Positions 43,351 to 52,310 of a stretch of DNA of 64,000 bases are shown piece by piece. Numbering within the stretch: position 1 is the stretch's first letter; every line of letters begins with the position of its first letter. Source of the stretch: Luteibacter sp. UNCMF331Sha3.1. GTDB taxonomy: Bacteria; Pseudomonadota; Gammaproteobacteria; Xanthomonadales; Rhodanobacteraceae. Below the pieces are notes generated by a model. The model did no database searches, had not been told where the DNA came from, and was given only the letters and a program-made list of their open reading frames with translations. The DNA lies in the NCBI RefSeq assembly GCF_900109915.1, contig NZ_FOBU01000001.1, positions 306,558 to 370,557 of the forward strand, in the 5' to 3' direction. A program made the position numbers and the translations under genes.

Positions 43351-45666
43351 ATGGACGACGACCACAAGGTGCGCTCCGACCCACGTGCCATGCACCTCAC
43401 GCGTTACCTGTACGACGCGCGAACCGCGCGGCCGACGGCGATGACGGCTGGCCTCGACATGATCGACTTCGAAGCGGATTTCGCGGGTCGGCTTACGGCA
43501 CAGACGGTACGGATGCCTGGCGTTCCCGAGGTCGATGTGCGGACGACCGTGTCCGCGGCGGGCCGCGAACTCCACCAGCGCGGCGTCGACGGCATCGAAC
43601 GCACGTTTCACTACGACTCGGTGGGCAGGCTCTGGAACGTGCACGACGCCCACGTCGACATCACCCTTAGGTACGACGGGCTGTCACGCGTCGTCGAACG
43701 TCGCGCCGTTTCAGCCCACACGTCGTCGACCGAGAGCTATGTCTATGACGCCGTTGGACGGTTGTCGGTTCAGACATGGGAGCACGATGGTCCCGACGGC
43801 GTCCACCGCCATCATGCCGAGATGGATTTTCGTGCGGACGGAAAGCTTGCCCGACGACGTTCGTTCGAAGCGAGCGCCCTGACCCTCCATGAGCGGTTCG
43901 ATTACGACGTGCGTGGCCGGCTCATCGACCACGACATCGTCGACGCCCCCGCAGGTCGACTTCCGCGCGACGAGACCGGACGCGAATACATCCGGCAGCG
44001 GTTCGCGTTCGACGCGCTCGATAACCTGTCGACCGTCGAGACGATCTTCGCTACGGACGATACCGACTGCGCGACCTACGTGTACGACACGATCGACCCC
44101 GACCGCCTGGTGCGCATCGGGCGTGGCGGCGTATCGACGGCCGAGTTTCGCTATGACACGGCTGGCAACGTACGTGAGCTCACGGATGAGAACGGCACGG
44201 CCGAGCTGACCTGGGATGGCGCCGGGCGACTCGAAACCATCGCGCATGCCGACGGCCATCGGGATGCGTACCGGTACGGACCTGGGGGACGCGCGACAGC
44301 GATCGCACACGACGACGCATGGACATACCGTGCGTTCCAGGATGGTCGCCTCGCATGCGAGTGGCTGCACGTTGCCGACAGGCGCCGGTACGTGCGGGTG
44401 AATGGCGAACTCGTTGCGGAGTCCCATCTGGAAGCATCGGCACGAACCGTTCTTGTCGGGGCCGACAGACAGGGCTCCGTCATCATCGATGGCAGCGATG
44501 CGGGCACATCACGCCTCTACGGCGCCTACGGTCTCGGCGACGGCGGATCCGGCCACATCGCGACCGCGTTCGCTGGCGAAGTCCCGGCCTCGAGAGCCGG
44601 CTGGTACCTACTGGACAGCCGTCTCTACATCCCGGCGTTGCGGCGCTTCATGAATCCGGACCCGTTCAGCCCCTTCGACAAGGGCGGTCTGAACCGCTAC
44701 GCGTATTGCGGCGGCGATCCGGTCGGCCGCGTCGATCCGACGGGAAACGCCTGGTGGGAGATTGGCCTCGCCGTGGCGGGACTCGTCGCATCCGTCGCCG
44801 CCGTCGTCGTTTCGGGCGGCGCCGCGCTGGGCGCCGCCGGCGCTGCTGGCGGTGGACTGCTGTCCTTGCTGACCACACCGTCCGTCGTGGCGGCGACCGC
44901 CGTCGCCGCGATCGACGTCGTGTCGCTGGCCGCGGAGGCCGGCGCCGGCATCGCGCAGGTCACCGGCGACAAACGGCTCGAGTCGATCTTCGGCGCCATC
45001 GGGACGGCCACGGCCGTGGCAGGCGCCGCCGCGGGTCTTGCGCAGCTCGGGAAGGCCGTAGCCCGGCGCGTAACCCGATTCGTCGGGTCGGCCGGGCGCT
45101 CGGCGACCGTGGCGGACGATGCCAGGCGCCCCCTGTCGGGCGTGCTTCCGCTGATGGTCTATGGGCCGGATGCGGCGCCGGCCCATAAGCTCCGCGGCTT
45201 GCCAGGAGCGCGTTACGTCAAGCCAAAGTGGTACTCCAGTACCCGGAACGGGGCCACGCACTGGGCGGCGAACGCGGAGGTGACCCATGAAGACGTAATG
45301 CGACGCCTGAGCAAGATCGCCGAGCAGCTGCCATGGGGAGGATCGGGCGACCTCTACGTCTACGGCGGCGTGCATGGATTCCCGAAGGAAACCGGCTGGT
45401 GGCGTGCCGACGGCACCCGCCTGGGCGGTGAGCCCTGGATTGGGCAGCGGTATATCAAGGAGCTCCCGGGCAATGGCGGCATGTTGGGATTCAAGGGCTA
45501 CCGTCTCACTTACGTAGAGATGAGCAACATCGACGTCAACACCTATGAGACGCAGCTCAGGAAGCCGGGGATCCACTTACACGGCTTCTGCTATGGCGTC
45601 GCGGAGCCGAAGATCCTCGTCGCCTCCGACATGTGGCCCTGGCCAGTCTATCTGAACGATCCGTAA
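43351..45666 (+). CDS. RHS-core protein B with novel HG-Cys C-terminal domain
   Basis: A 771-residue protein: YD repeats (residues about 15-390), core YLLDSRLYIPALRRFMNPDP and GGLNRYAYCGGDPVGRVDPTG with Asp462, a hydrophobic segment 468-560 (GLAVAGLVASVAAVVVSGGA), and a C-terminal domain from about 600. That domain shows LYVYGGVHGFPKE (His675) and PGIHLHGFCYGVAEP (His742, His744, Cys747). The same domain ends RHS proteins D, E and F. I do not recognise the family; the order His...Cys would suit a cysteine hydrolase, but this is speculation. GAGAGGA precedes the ATG. No immunity gene follows; the next gene is an alpha-oxoamine synthase 38 bases on. Confidence 0.85.
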   Translation: MDDDHKVRSDPRAMHLTRYLYDARTARPTAMTAGLDMIDFEADFAGRLTAQTVRMPGVPEVDVRTTVSAAGRELHQRGVDGIERTFHYDSVGRLWNVHDAHVDITLRYDGLSRVVERRAVSAHTSSTESYVYDAVGRLSVQTWEHDGPDGVHRHHAEMDFRADGKLARRRSFEASALTLHERFDYDVRGRLIDHDIVDAPAGRLPRDETGREYIRQRFAFDALDNLSTVETIFATDDTDCATYVYDTIDPDRLVRIGRGGVSTAEFRYDTAGNVRELTDENGTAELTWDGAGRLETIAHADGHRDAYRYGPGGRATAIAHDDAWTYRAFQDGRLACEWLHVADRRRYVRVNGELVAESHLEASARTVLVGADRQGSVIIDGSDAGTSRLYGAYGLGDGGSGHIATAFAGEVPASRAGWYLLDSRLYIPALRRFMNPDPFSPFDKGGLNRYAYCGGDPVGRVDPTGNAWWEIGLAVAGLVASVAAVVVSGGAALGAAGAAGGGLLSLLTTPSVVAATAVAAIDVVSLAAEAGAGIAQVTGDKRLESIFGAIGTATAVAGAAAGLAQLGKAVARRVTRFVGSAGRSATVADDARRPLSGVLPLMVYGPDAAPAHKLRGLPGARYVKPKWYSSTRNGATHWAANAEVTHEDVMRRLSKIAEQLPWGGSGDLYVYGGVHGFPKETGWWRADGTRLGGEPWIGQRYIKELPGNGGMLGFKGYRLTYVEMSNIDVNTYETQLRKPGIHLHGFCYGVAEPKILVASDMWPWPVYLNDP

Positions 45667-45704
45667 GGTCCACGAGACGAAGTCCGTTCAAGGAGGAATG
45701 CATC

Positions 45705-47039
45705 ATGGACGATCCGGAAGATCGCGCAGATGCGCACCGCATCCTCATCGGCAGCACGAAGGAGTTCGCGCACCTCCCGGGTAGCGATCTGCTCGCGCGC
45801 GTCGATCCGTTCTACGCCTGGCAGCAGTCGCGGCGTGAAATGTCGCTGTGGAGTTACGGGAAGGTGTCGTACAGCGCTCCCCGGGCCGAATGCAGCGTGC
45901 GGTACGACGACGGCACCGCGTTCGCGGGCGTCAATCTCGCGACACAGGACTATCTCGGGCTGTCCTCGCATCCGGCGATCCTCGACGCGGCGAGACGTGC
46001 GATGTATGCGCATGGCGTCCACAGCGGTGGCTCGGGTGTCCTGCTCGGCCGGACGCGTTTCGGCACCGATCTCGAGGCGGCGCTCTGCGATTACCTGCAC
46101 ATGGAACACGCGGTGCTTTTCCCGACGGGATGGGGCGCAGGTTTCGGTGCGATACAGGGACTCGTTCGCGAGGACGATCACATCGTCATCGACGAGCGCG
46201 CCCACGCGTGCCTGCAGCAAGGCGCCCACGCCGCGACCCGCCGTGTTCACCGTGTACGACATCTCGACACGGCGGCGTTCGAACGGACGCTTACCGCGAT
46301 CCGCGCAGGCGACACGCGCAACGCGATCCTCGTCGTGACCGAGTCGCTTTTCTCGATGGACTCCGACACGCCGGACATCGCGGCGCTGCAGGCCCTGTGC
46401 GACGACTACAAGGCGACGCTTCTCGTCGACGTCGCCCACGACATCGGGGCTGTGGGCGTCGACGGTCGCGGGTTCGTCGGCAAACAGGGCATGCTCGGTC
46501 GCGTCGACCTGCTGATAGGGAGCTTCTCGAAGACGTTCGCGTCCAACGGCGGCTTCGTCCTGACGCACTCGCGAGCGGTGAAGGAATACCTGATGGTGTT
46601 CGCGAGCACGCACATCTTTTCGAACGCCCTCTCTCCCGTGCAAGCGGCTGTCGTCGGTGCGGCGCTCGACATCGTGCGGTCTCCGGCCGGCGCGGCGATG
46701 CGGCACGCGCTTGCCGCGCGCGCGACGCAACTTCGCGCGGCGCTCTCGGCCGCCGGACTGACCTGCCTGGGCGACCGATCGCCGATCGTTCCTGTCGCCT
46801 TCGCCGACGAAGCCCTCGCCCGGCTAACGACACGCGCACTTCCGGCGAGAGGCGTAGTGGCCAACCTCGTCGAATACCCGGGCGTGCCACGGGGCACGGC
46901 ACGGCTCCGGCTGCAGCTGATGGCCGCGCATTCGCCGCGACAGATCCGCCAGGCCGCCGAGGGCATCGGCGCCGCGTATCGCGGCGCCATCGTGGAACGC
47001 GTCGCGTATCCATCCATCGGGGGAGACACCTCATGCTGA
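45705..47039 (+). CDS. Alpha-oxoamine synthase-family PLP enzyme inside the RHS region
   Basis: A 444-residue fold-type I PLP enzyme of the 8-amino-7-oxononanoate synthase / 2-amino-3-ketobutyrate ligase / serine palmitoyltransferase group. Visible: VNLATQDYLGLSSHPAI, HGVHSGGSGVLLGRT, VDVAHDIGAVGVDG (Asp and His that hold PLP; DEAHS is usual), and the Schiff-base Lys276 in GSFSKTFASNGGFV. Members condense an amino acid with an acyl-CoA or acyl-ACP, with loss of CO2. It has a ~60-residue N-terminal extension over the core. AAGGAGG gives a strong ribosome binding site, and its stop overlaps the start of RHS protein D (ATGCTGA), so the two are translationally coupled. A role in making a small molecule or lipid linked to the RHS system is inferred only from position. 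Confidence 0.85.
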   Translation: MDDPEDRADAHRILIGSTKEFAHLPGSDLLARVDPFYAWQQSRREMSLWSYGKVSYSAPRAECSVRYDDGTAFAGVNLATQDYLGLSSHPAILDAARRAMYAHGVHSGGSGVLLGRTRFGTDLEAALCDYLHMEHAVLFPTGWGAGFGAIQGLVREDDHIVIDERAHACLQQGAHAATRRVHRVRHLDTAAFERTLTAIRAGDTRNAILVVTESLFSMDSDTPDIAALQALCDDYKATLLVDVAHDIGAVGVDGRGFVGKQGMLGRVDLLIGSFSKTFASNGGFVLTHSRAVKEYLMVFASTHIFSNALSPVQAAVVGAALDIVRSPAGAAMRHALAARATQLRAALSAAGLTCLGDRSPIVPVAFADEALARLTTRALPARGVVANLVEYPGVPRGTARLRLQLMAAHSPRQIRQAAEGIGAAYRGAIVERVAYPSIGGDTSC

Positions 47040-49360
47040 TCCGTCGCGTGGAGTACGACCGCCGCTCCAGTCTGCCGCGCGCGATCGAGACGATGGCAGG
47101 CCGCATGGACACCGATGCGGACTATCTGAGCCGGCTGATCGGGCAAAGCGTGCACCTCGAGGGCGACGTGCCTCGTGCGGCGGCATCCGTCGTCTCGCCC
47201 GGCGGACGCGTCACCGGGGCGACGCATGTCGACGGCAGTCAGCGATCGATCGACCGCGACAACCTGGGCCGTCCCGTATCGGTACGTGACGGCGACGTGC
47301 TGATCGCTTTCGACTACGACGCGCTGTCCAGGCTGGTATGTCGCGTGACCCGGGTCGACGACAGACGGCTGACCGAAGCCTTCACGTATGACGCACTCGG
47401 ACGACCGCAAGATCTGTCGATCACCGCGGATGGCGCCGCGTCCTTCCGGCGTCGCCTCGCGTTCACCTGGCGTGCCGATGGGAAGATGAACACGCGAATC
47501 TGGCACGACGACGCTCGGGTGCTTCGCGCCGAGCGCATGGCGTACGATGCCCGAGGCCGTCTCGTCGCCCACGTGATCACCGAGGCCGACGAGGACGAGC
47601 TCCCGCGCGACGAGGCGGGCAATGCGTATGTCGCGCAGTCGTTCACTTACGATGCCGTCGACAACCTCGTGGCGGTACGCACCGAACTGCATGGCGGTGA
47701 GGTCGACGTCGCCACCTATGAATACGATGACACGGAGCGCGATCGGCTGCTGGGCATCGTCCATGCGCGACCGGAATATGGACCGCCCGTGCGTCTCGCC
47801 TATGACGACGACGGCAACATCGCCGACGATGGCCGCGGCCGCGCCTATCGCTGGGACGGCGCCGGCCGGCTGGAGTCCGTCACGCGCGCGAACGGTACCT
47901 GGCAGTACCGCCATGGTCCGGGCGGGCGTATCTGCGCGATCGTGCATGACGGGCACATCCTGTTCCGCTATCACGAAGACGGCGGATTGGTGGCCGAACT
48001 GAGTTCGACCGAGGAGCGGCGCTACATCCGCTGCGGGGCCAACGTGGTCGCCGAAACACGCCTCGCCGCCGCGATCCGTCAGACATGGCTCCTTGTTGGC
48101 GACGCCCAGGGCACGGTGCTGGTCGAAGCCGGCGATGGTGCCCCACGGACGAGAACCTACGACGCCTTCGGCGCCCGGGACACATCCACCGACGCCGCGC
48201 AGAGCGGATTCACAGGCGAGAGCCTCGAGCGGGCCAGTCACTGCCACCTGCTCGGCAACCGACTTTACAGCCCGGTATTACGCCGGTTTCTGAACCCTGA
48301 TCCGCTCAGCCCGCTCGGTCCCGCAGGCTTCAATCGCTATGCCTATTGCGGCGGCGATCCGGTCAACCGGGTCGATCCCAGTGGCAACAGCTGGTTGCCG
48401 ATTTTCTTCTCCGCGCTCGGACTGGCCGCAGCCGTCATTGGCGCCGTCGTCTCGGTCGGCGCACTTTCCGGCGCGGTCGCTGCCGCCGGAGGCGGCCTCA
48501 CGATGTTGCTGTCGACACCGTCCATGGTGGCGGCGACCGCCGCGGCAACCCTGGACGCCGTGTCGGTCATCGCCGAAGCTGCGTCGCTCACCGCGCTCGC
48601 GACGGGCGAAGACGGCCTCGCGACGATGTTCGGCGCGCTGGCCTTCGGCTCGGGGATCGCGTCCGCCGGATTGAGCGTGCTGACGCATGCGGTGTCGCGA
48701 AGCGCACGATTCGTCGGCTTCGCCGGCACGTCGCGCGGCAGCGGAAGGCCGGGCATATCGATGCACCCCATGGGCGGCGCGTCATCGTCGATGAGGCATG
48801 CCGAATCGCCGCGCGAGTTTACCTTCATGCAGGAGCATGAGATCGCCAGAGAACGGTTGAGTATCCACCCCTCGAAACCCGAGTGGGTCGTCGAGCCGAT
48901 CTTCCACACGTTCCGCCACCCTGCCAACCGACTATCGATGCATCACTTCGTCGACTCGGTGGTCTACAACGACATGATCTCGCGCGCGGCCGAGCTGATT
49001 CGTGGCAATCCGCTGCGCAGGAAGAAGACGGCGGTCTACGTGTATGCGGGTGTGCACGGCGAATACAAGAAACCGAACTTCGGCCCGCAGATGCGTAATT
49101 CCAGCCCGGTTGACGACGAACTGCTGGACGAACAGCGGTACTGGTTCAGAGAGCTCCAGAACATGCTCGGCGAGAACTACGAGGTCTTCCCGGAGAACGT
49201 GGGCAAGATGAGCCGTGACGCCTATCGCAACGCCATGGAAAGGACGGGCCACCATCTTCACTGGTTCTGCTACAGCCTCGCCGACAACGTCGCCATCGCT
49301 GAGATCGGCATCCCCGCGAACATACCGCTTACCGTCTACCCCGTACCAACGGGACCGTGA
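47033..49360 (+). CDS. RHS-core protein D with novel HG-Cys C-terminal domain
   Basis: A 775-residue protein starting at ATG 47033 inside the end of the oxoamine synthase gene, with GGGGGAG 8 bases upstream. YD repeats (YDALSRLVCRVTRVDD, YDALGRPQDLSITADG, YDARGRLVAHVI), core LLGNRLYSPVLRRFLNPDPL and GFNRYAYCGGDPVNRVDPSG (Asp448), a hydrophobic part (FFSALGLAAAVIGAVVSVGA), and the shared C-terminal domain: VYVYAGVHGEYKK (His675) and GHHLHWFCYSLAD (His741, His743, Cys746). It is the most divergent of the four copies, with extra residues before the HG motif (PEWVVEPIFHTFRHPANR). The next frame begins at its stop (TGATG). Confidence 0.85.
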   Translation: MLIRRVEYDRRSSLPRAIETMAGRMDTDADYLSRLIGQSVHLEGDVPRAAASVVSPGGRVTGATHVDGSQRSIDRDNLGRPVSVRDGDVLIAFDYDALSRLVCRVTRVDDRRLTEAFTYDALGRPQDLSITADGAASFRRRLAFTWRADGKMNTRIWHDDARVLRAERMAYDARGRLVAHVITEADEDELPRDEAGNAYVAQSFTYDAVDNLVAVRTELHGGEVDVATYEYDDTERDRLLGIVHARPEYGPPVRLAYDDDGNIADDGRGRAYRWDGAGRLESVTRANGTWQYRHGPGGRICAIVHDGHILFRYHEDGGLVAELSSTEERRYIRCGANVVAETRLAAAIRQTWLLVGDAQGTVLVEAGDGAPRTRTYDAFGARDTSTDAAQSGFTGESLERASHCHLLGNRLYSPVLRRFLNPDPLSPLGPAGFNRYAYCGGDPVNRVDPSGNSWLPIFFSALGLAAAVIGAVVSVGALSGAVAAAGGGLTMLLSTPSMVAATAAATLDAVSVIAEAASLTALATGEDGLATMFGALAFGSGIASAGLSVLTHAVSRSARFVGFAGTSRGSGRPGISMHPMGGASSSMRHAESPREFTFMQEHEIARERLSIHPSKPEWVVEPIFHTFRHPANRLSMHHFVDSVVYNDMISRAAELIRGNPLRRKKTAVYVYAGVHGEYKKPNFGPQMRNSSPVDDELLDEQRYWFRELQNMLGENYEVFPENVGKMSRDAYRNAMERTGHHLHWFCYSLADNVAIAEIGIPANIPLTVYPVPTGP

Positions 49361-49473
49361 TGCGTGCCTATGGCGATGCCGCCGTGCCCCACTGGCGACG
49401 AAGCGGTCGCCGACGCGTGGATGCCATCCCCCGAATGCCCTGGGGCCCCATGAAGGCCAGCAAGGACACACCG

Positions 49474-51792
49474 ATGCCAACGCCACTCACCACACTCGCG
49501 TACGACGGCCTCACCGGGCTCATGCGCTCGCTGACGGCCGGTTTCGACGCCATCGACTTCGCACCGGACTATCTCGGTCGCCAGACCGAACAGATACTGC
49601 GCATGTCGGGCATCACCGAACGATCCGTCCACACGACCGTGTCTCCGGCGGGCAGGCACCTTGCACAACGCGGGGCCGACGGTACAGCGCGTATCTTTTC
49701 CTACGACGGCCGGGGCCGTTGCGAGCGCATCGACGACGAGCACGCGACCGTGGTCTTCGAATACGACGCGCTTTCCCGCCTGTCGTCGCGAACCGTGACG
49801 ACGCCGGACGGGAACATGATCGCGAGCTTCACGTACGACGCGCTGGGACAGCTGGCGAACCAGGACTGGGAATTCGCCTCGGCGACCGTCACGAATCGTC
49901 GGGGCCTGGCGCTCCGCTGGCGCGCGGACGGAAAACTCGACGGACGTGTCTGCACCGACGCCGACGGGTCATGCATTCGTAGCGAAACGTTCGGCTACGA
50001 TGCACGCGGTCGCCTCGTCGCCCATGACATCGTGCAGGCACGGGACGACGCGTACCCATCAGACGAGATGGGTCGCCGCTATCGGTGCCAGAGCTTCGAT
50101 TTCGACGCGATCGATAACCTGACGCGTGTGGCGACGACGTTTCTCGACGGCACGATCAACGAGGCGACGTACCGTTACGCCGATGACGAGGCCGATCGGC
50201 TGACGTCGATCGCGGAGACGGCGGGCCCGGGGACGGTCCTTTCGTACGCGGTGGATGGCGGCGTCGCGGAGCTGACGGACGCGCGCGGCACCCAACGGTT
50301 CACCTACGATGGCGCGGGCCGCCTGGCGACCATGACGGACGCGAACGGATCGACGTCCGAATACCGATACGGCCCTGCCCACCGCGTGACCGGCGTGCTC
50401 AGGGACGGCACGCTGACCCACCGGATATTCGAGGAAGGTCGGCTCGGCTGCACCATATCGACGGCGGCCGGAACGCGTCGGTACGTCCGAGCACAAGGTG
50501 CGCTCGTCGCGGAAGCCGTGTTGTCGGATCCCGTCGTCATGACACTCGTCGGGTCCGACCCGCAAGGCTCCGTACTCATCGAGGATGACGAGCCTCCGCG
50601 CGGCTACGGGGCGTACGGCATGCGTGCGCCGAACGGCCAGAAGGCGACGACGGCTTTCGCCGGAGAGGTGCCTGACGACGGCAGCCAGGGCTACCTCCTT
50701 GGCCATCGGCTCTACCTGCCGGCGCTTCGCCGATTCGCCAGCCCCGACCTTTTCAGCCCGTTCGACGACGGTGGCCTCAATCGCTATGCCTATTGTGCAG
50801 GCGATCCGGTCGGACGGATCGATCCGTCCGGCCAAAGCTGGCTGAACATCGGCCTGGCCATTTTCGGTATCGCCACGGCGGCGCTCGCCACGATCGTATC
50901 CGCTGGCGCGGCATTGCCCGCAGTGATGGCCGCCGGCAGCGTGTGGGCTGCCGTATCGACGCCCTCGGTAGTCGCGCTCGTGTCCGTCGCCGCGATCGAC
51001 GTCGTCTCGCTCGCCGCGGAGGCCGGCAGCGCTATCGCCACCGTCGAGGGAAACGACTCGCTGATATCGGTATTCGGCACGATCGCTACGGTGACGGGCG
51101 CGTTGGGAGCGGCGACAGGACTGGCGTCGCTGGGCAAATCCATCGCACGCGCCGCCACGCGTTCCCGGCCGTCCGTACGCTTCGTCGGATCGACGCTCAC
51201 GCGAGGAGGCAAGCCGGCGGCTGGTGCTTCGATAGCCGACGTCGCACTGGGAGGTCGCGGCGCCGGGTCCCGAGGCGCCAACCCCATTCGTACGCTTGCC
51301 GAGCTGCCGTCATCGCGCTCGACGCACACCAGGGGCGGGGCCATTCGGCCGGATCCCGGCTGGCATGCCCAAACGAAGGGACCGGCAACCTACTGGGCGG
51401 CGGACACGGAACTCACCGTGAATCTGACGATGAGGCGCCTGCGCTCGATCGCCGCCGACCTGCCGGAGGGGTCGGGAACGATCTATGTTTACGGGGGCGC
51501 CCATGGCTGGCCGACCCAGGAACCTCGCTGGGACTCGTACGGCCTGCGAAAGAGCCCGGATGACGAAGTCGACGGCGCGTACCGCGAACGACTTCCCGCT
51601 GTCATGCGGCTCTTCCAGGCAAAGGGGTACGACCTGCGCTATGTGCCGCTAAGTAAGATAAACGCCGAGATGTACGACGGTATGACCGCCCTGCCAGGGG
51701 TACATGTGGACGGAACCTGTTTCGGTGTGGCGGATCCGCGCTTCAGGCTTGTGTCCGGTATGGCTCCCCACCCTGTCTACCTGTCCCGCTAA
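49474..51792 (+). CDS. RHS-core protein E with novel HG-Cys C-terminal domain
   Basis: A 772-residue protein. I choose ATG 49474 because AAGGA lies 7 bases upstream and the product then begins LTTLAYDGLTGLMRSLTAG, aligning with the starts of B and F; frames from 49357/49360 or 49450 are open too. YD repeats, core LGHRLYLPALRRFASPDLFS and GGLNRYAYCAGDPVGRIDPS (Asp450; PDLFS differs from the usual DP), hydrophobic part (IGLAIFGIATAALATIVSA), and C-terminal domain with IYVYGGAHGWPTQ (His677) and GVHVDGTCFGVADPR (His744, Cys749). Here the second His of the HxH pair is Asp, so that residue is not essential. The next gene is a small one on the opposite strand. Confidence 0.85.
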   Translation: MPTPLTTLAYDGLTGLMRSLTAGFDAIDFAPDYLGRQTEQILRMSGITERSVHTTVSPAGRHLAQRGADGTARIFSYDGRGRCERIDDEHATVVFEYDALSRLSSRTVTTPDGNMIASFTYDALGQLANQDWEFASATVTNRRGLALRWRADGKLDGRVCTDADGSCIRSETFGYDARGRLVAHDIVQARDDAYPSDEMGRRYRCQSFDFDAIDNLTRVATTFLDGTINEATYRYADDEADRLTSIAETAGPGTVLSYAVDGGVAELTDARGTQRFTYDGAGRLATMTDANGSTSEYRYGPAHRVTGVLRDGTLTHRIFEEGRLGCTISTAAGTRRYVRAQGALVAEAVLSDPVVMTLVGSDPQGSVLIEDDEPPRGYGAYGMRAPNGQKATTAFAGEVPDDGSQGYLLGHRLYLPALRRFASPDLFSPFDDGGLNRYAYCAGDPVGRIDPSGQSWLNIGLAIFGIATAALATIVSAGAALPAVMAAGSVWAAVSTPSVVALVSVAAIDVVSLAAEAGSAIATVEGNDSLISVFGTIATVTGALGAATGLASLGKSIARAATRSRPSVRFVGSTLTRGGKPAAGASIADVALGGRGAGSRGANPIRTLAELPSSRSTHTRGGAIRPDPGWHAQTKGPATYWAADTELTVNLTMRRLRSIAADLPEGSGTIYVYGGAHGWPTQEPRWDSYGLRKSPDDEVDGAYRERLPAVMRLFQAKGYDLRYVPLSKINAEMYDGMTALPGVHVDGTCFGVADPRFRLVSGMAPHPVYLSR

Positions 51793-51847
51793 GCACACCT
51801 CGTCGTGCAACGGTCTTCCGGATGAGCGAGCGGACTGCCCTGCGCGG

Positions 51848-52108
51848 TCAGGATCGGTGAACCAACCGCACCGGTGGCATGGGAGGCAGATGCGAGGGTC
51901 GCTTCACATCGCTGCCGAACGGTCGCCACATCCCGTCGGCGCCTTCGACGCCGATACTGGTATCCCCCCCTTCGGCGGAGGCGAAATTGACGGCCGCCCG
52001 CAGGGCCTCGAAGCGCGACGCGAATGTTCCGACCGGCCTGCCAGCCAGGCGGAGTGTCCAGCGCGAGCCTTCATCGGGGAGGTAAGGCACCTCGTAGACA
52101 CGTGTCAT
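51848..52108 (-). CDS. Small DUF2188-like protein
   Basis: An 86-residue protein starting MTRVYEVPYLPDEGSRWTLR, with the pattern RWTLRLAGRPVGTFASRFEA followed by an Ala-rich helix and GVEGADGMWRPF, which resembles DUF2188 proteins (query-like W...G...A...A...G..V.G.DG). Function unknown. GGAG lies about 7 bases before ATG 52108. It converges on RHS protein E, ending 55 bases after it. It could be considered for an immunity role, but its strand and family give no support for this. Confidence 0.65.
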   Translation of the reverse strand: MTRVYEVPYLPDEGSRWTLRLAGRPVGTFASRFEALRAAVNFASAEGGDTSIGVEGADGMWRPFGSDVKRPSHLPPMPPVRLVHRS

Positions 52109-52245
52109 GACGGCTCCAGAGCTGAATAAGTCCAGTGCCAGCCTGCACTTGCGCCCGTCTTTGCAAGGTCGTCGCAACATCCCCCGGTGCTGACATCCCG
52201 GACACATCCGTTCCGCGCCGCACAACGGGACGTGAAGGAGGTGTT

Positions 52246-52254
52246 TGCTAGAAT
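52246..52254 (+). promoter_or_regulatory. Candidate extended -10 promoter of the ALDH7 gene
   Basis: TGC-TAGAAT at 52246-52254, 57 bases before the start codon. The extended -10 form compensates for the absence of a clear -35. Confidence 0.45.
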
Positions 52255-52310
52255 CGCGGTTTTACCGTGCGTGCCTGCATTCCGCCGGGGCGCCGTCAAA
52301 GGGAAGCATC

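Noticed and set aside
40932-43400. An 822-codon minus-strand open frame opposite RHS protein A
   Set aside because: The plus strand encodes YD repeats and an RHS core with a perfect ribosome binding site; the antisense product is compositionally biased and has no family features.
37928-51792. A type VI secretion effector locus
   Set aside because: No VgrG, PAAR, Hcp, adaptor or immunity gene is seen; the RHS proteins lack an N-terminal PAAR domain.
51848-52108. Immunity protein for RHS protein E
   Set aside because: It is on the opposite strand, resembles DUF2188 and has no sign of co-expression with the RHS gene.
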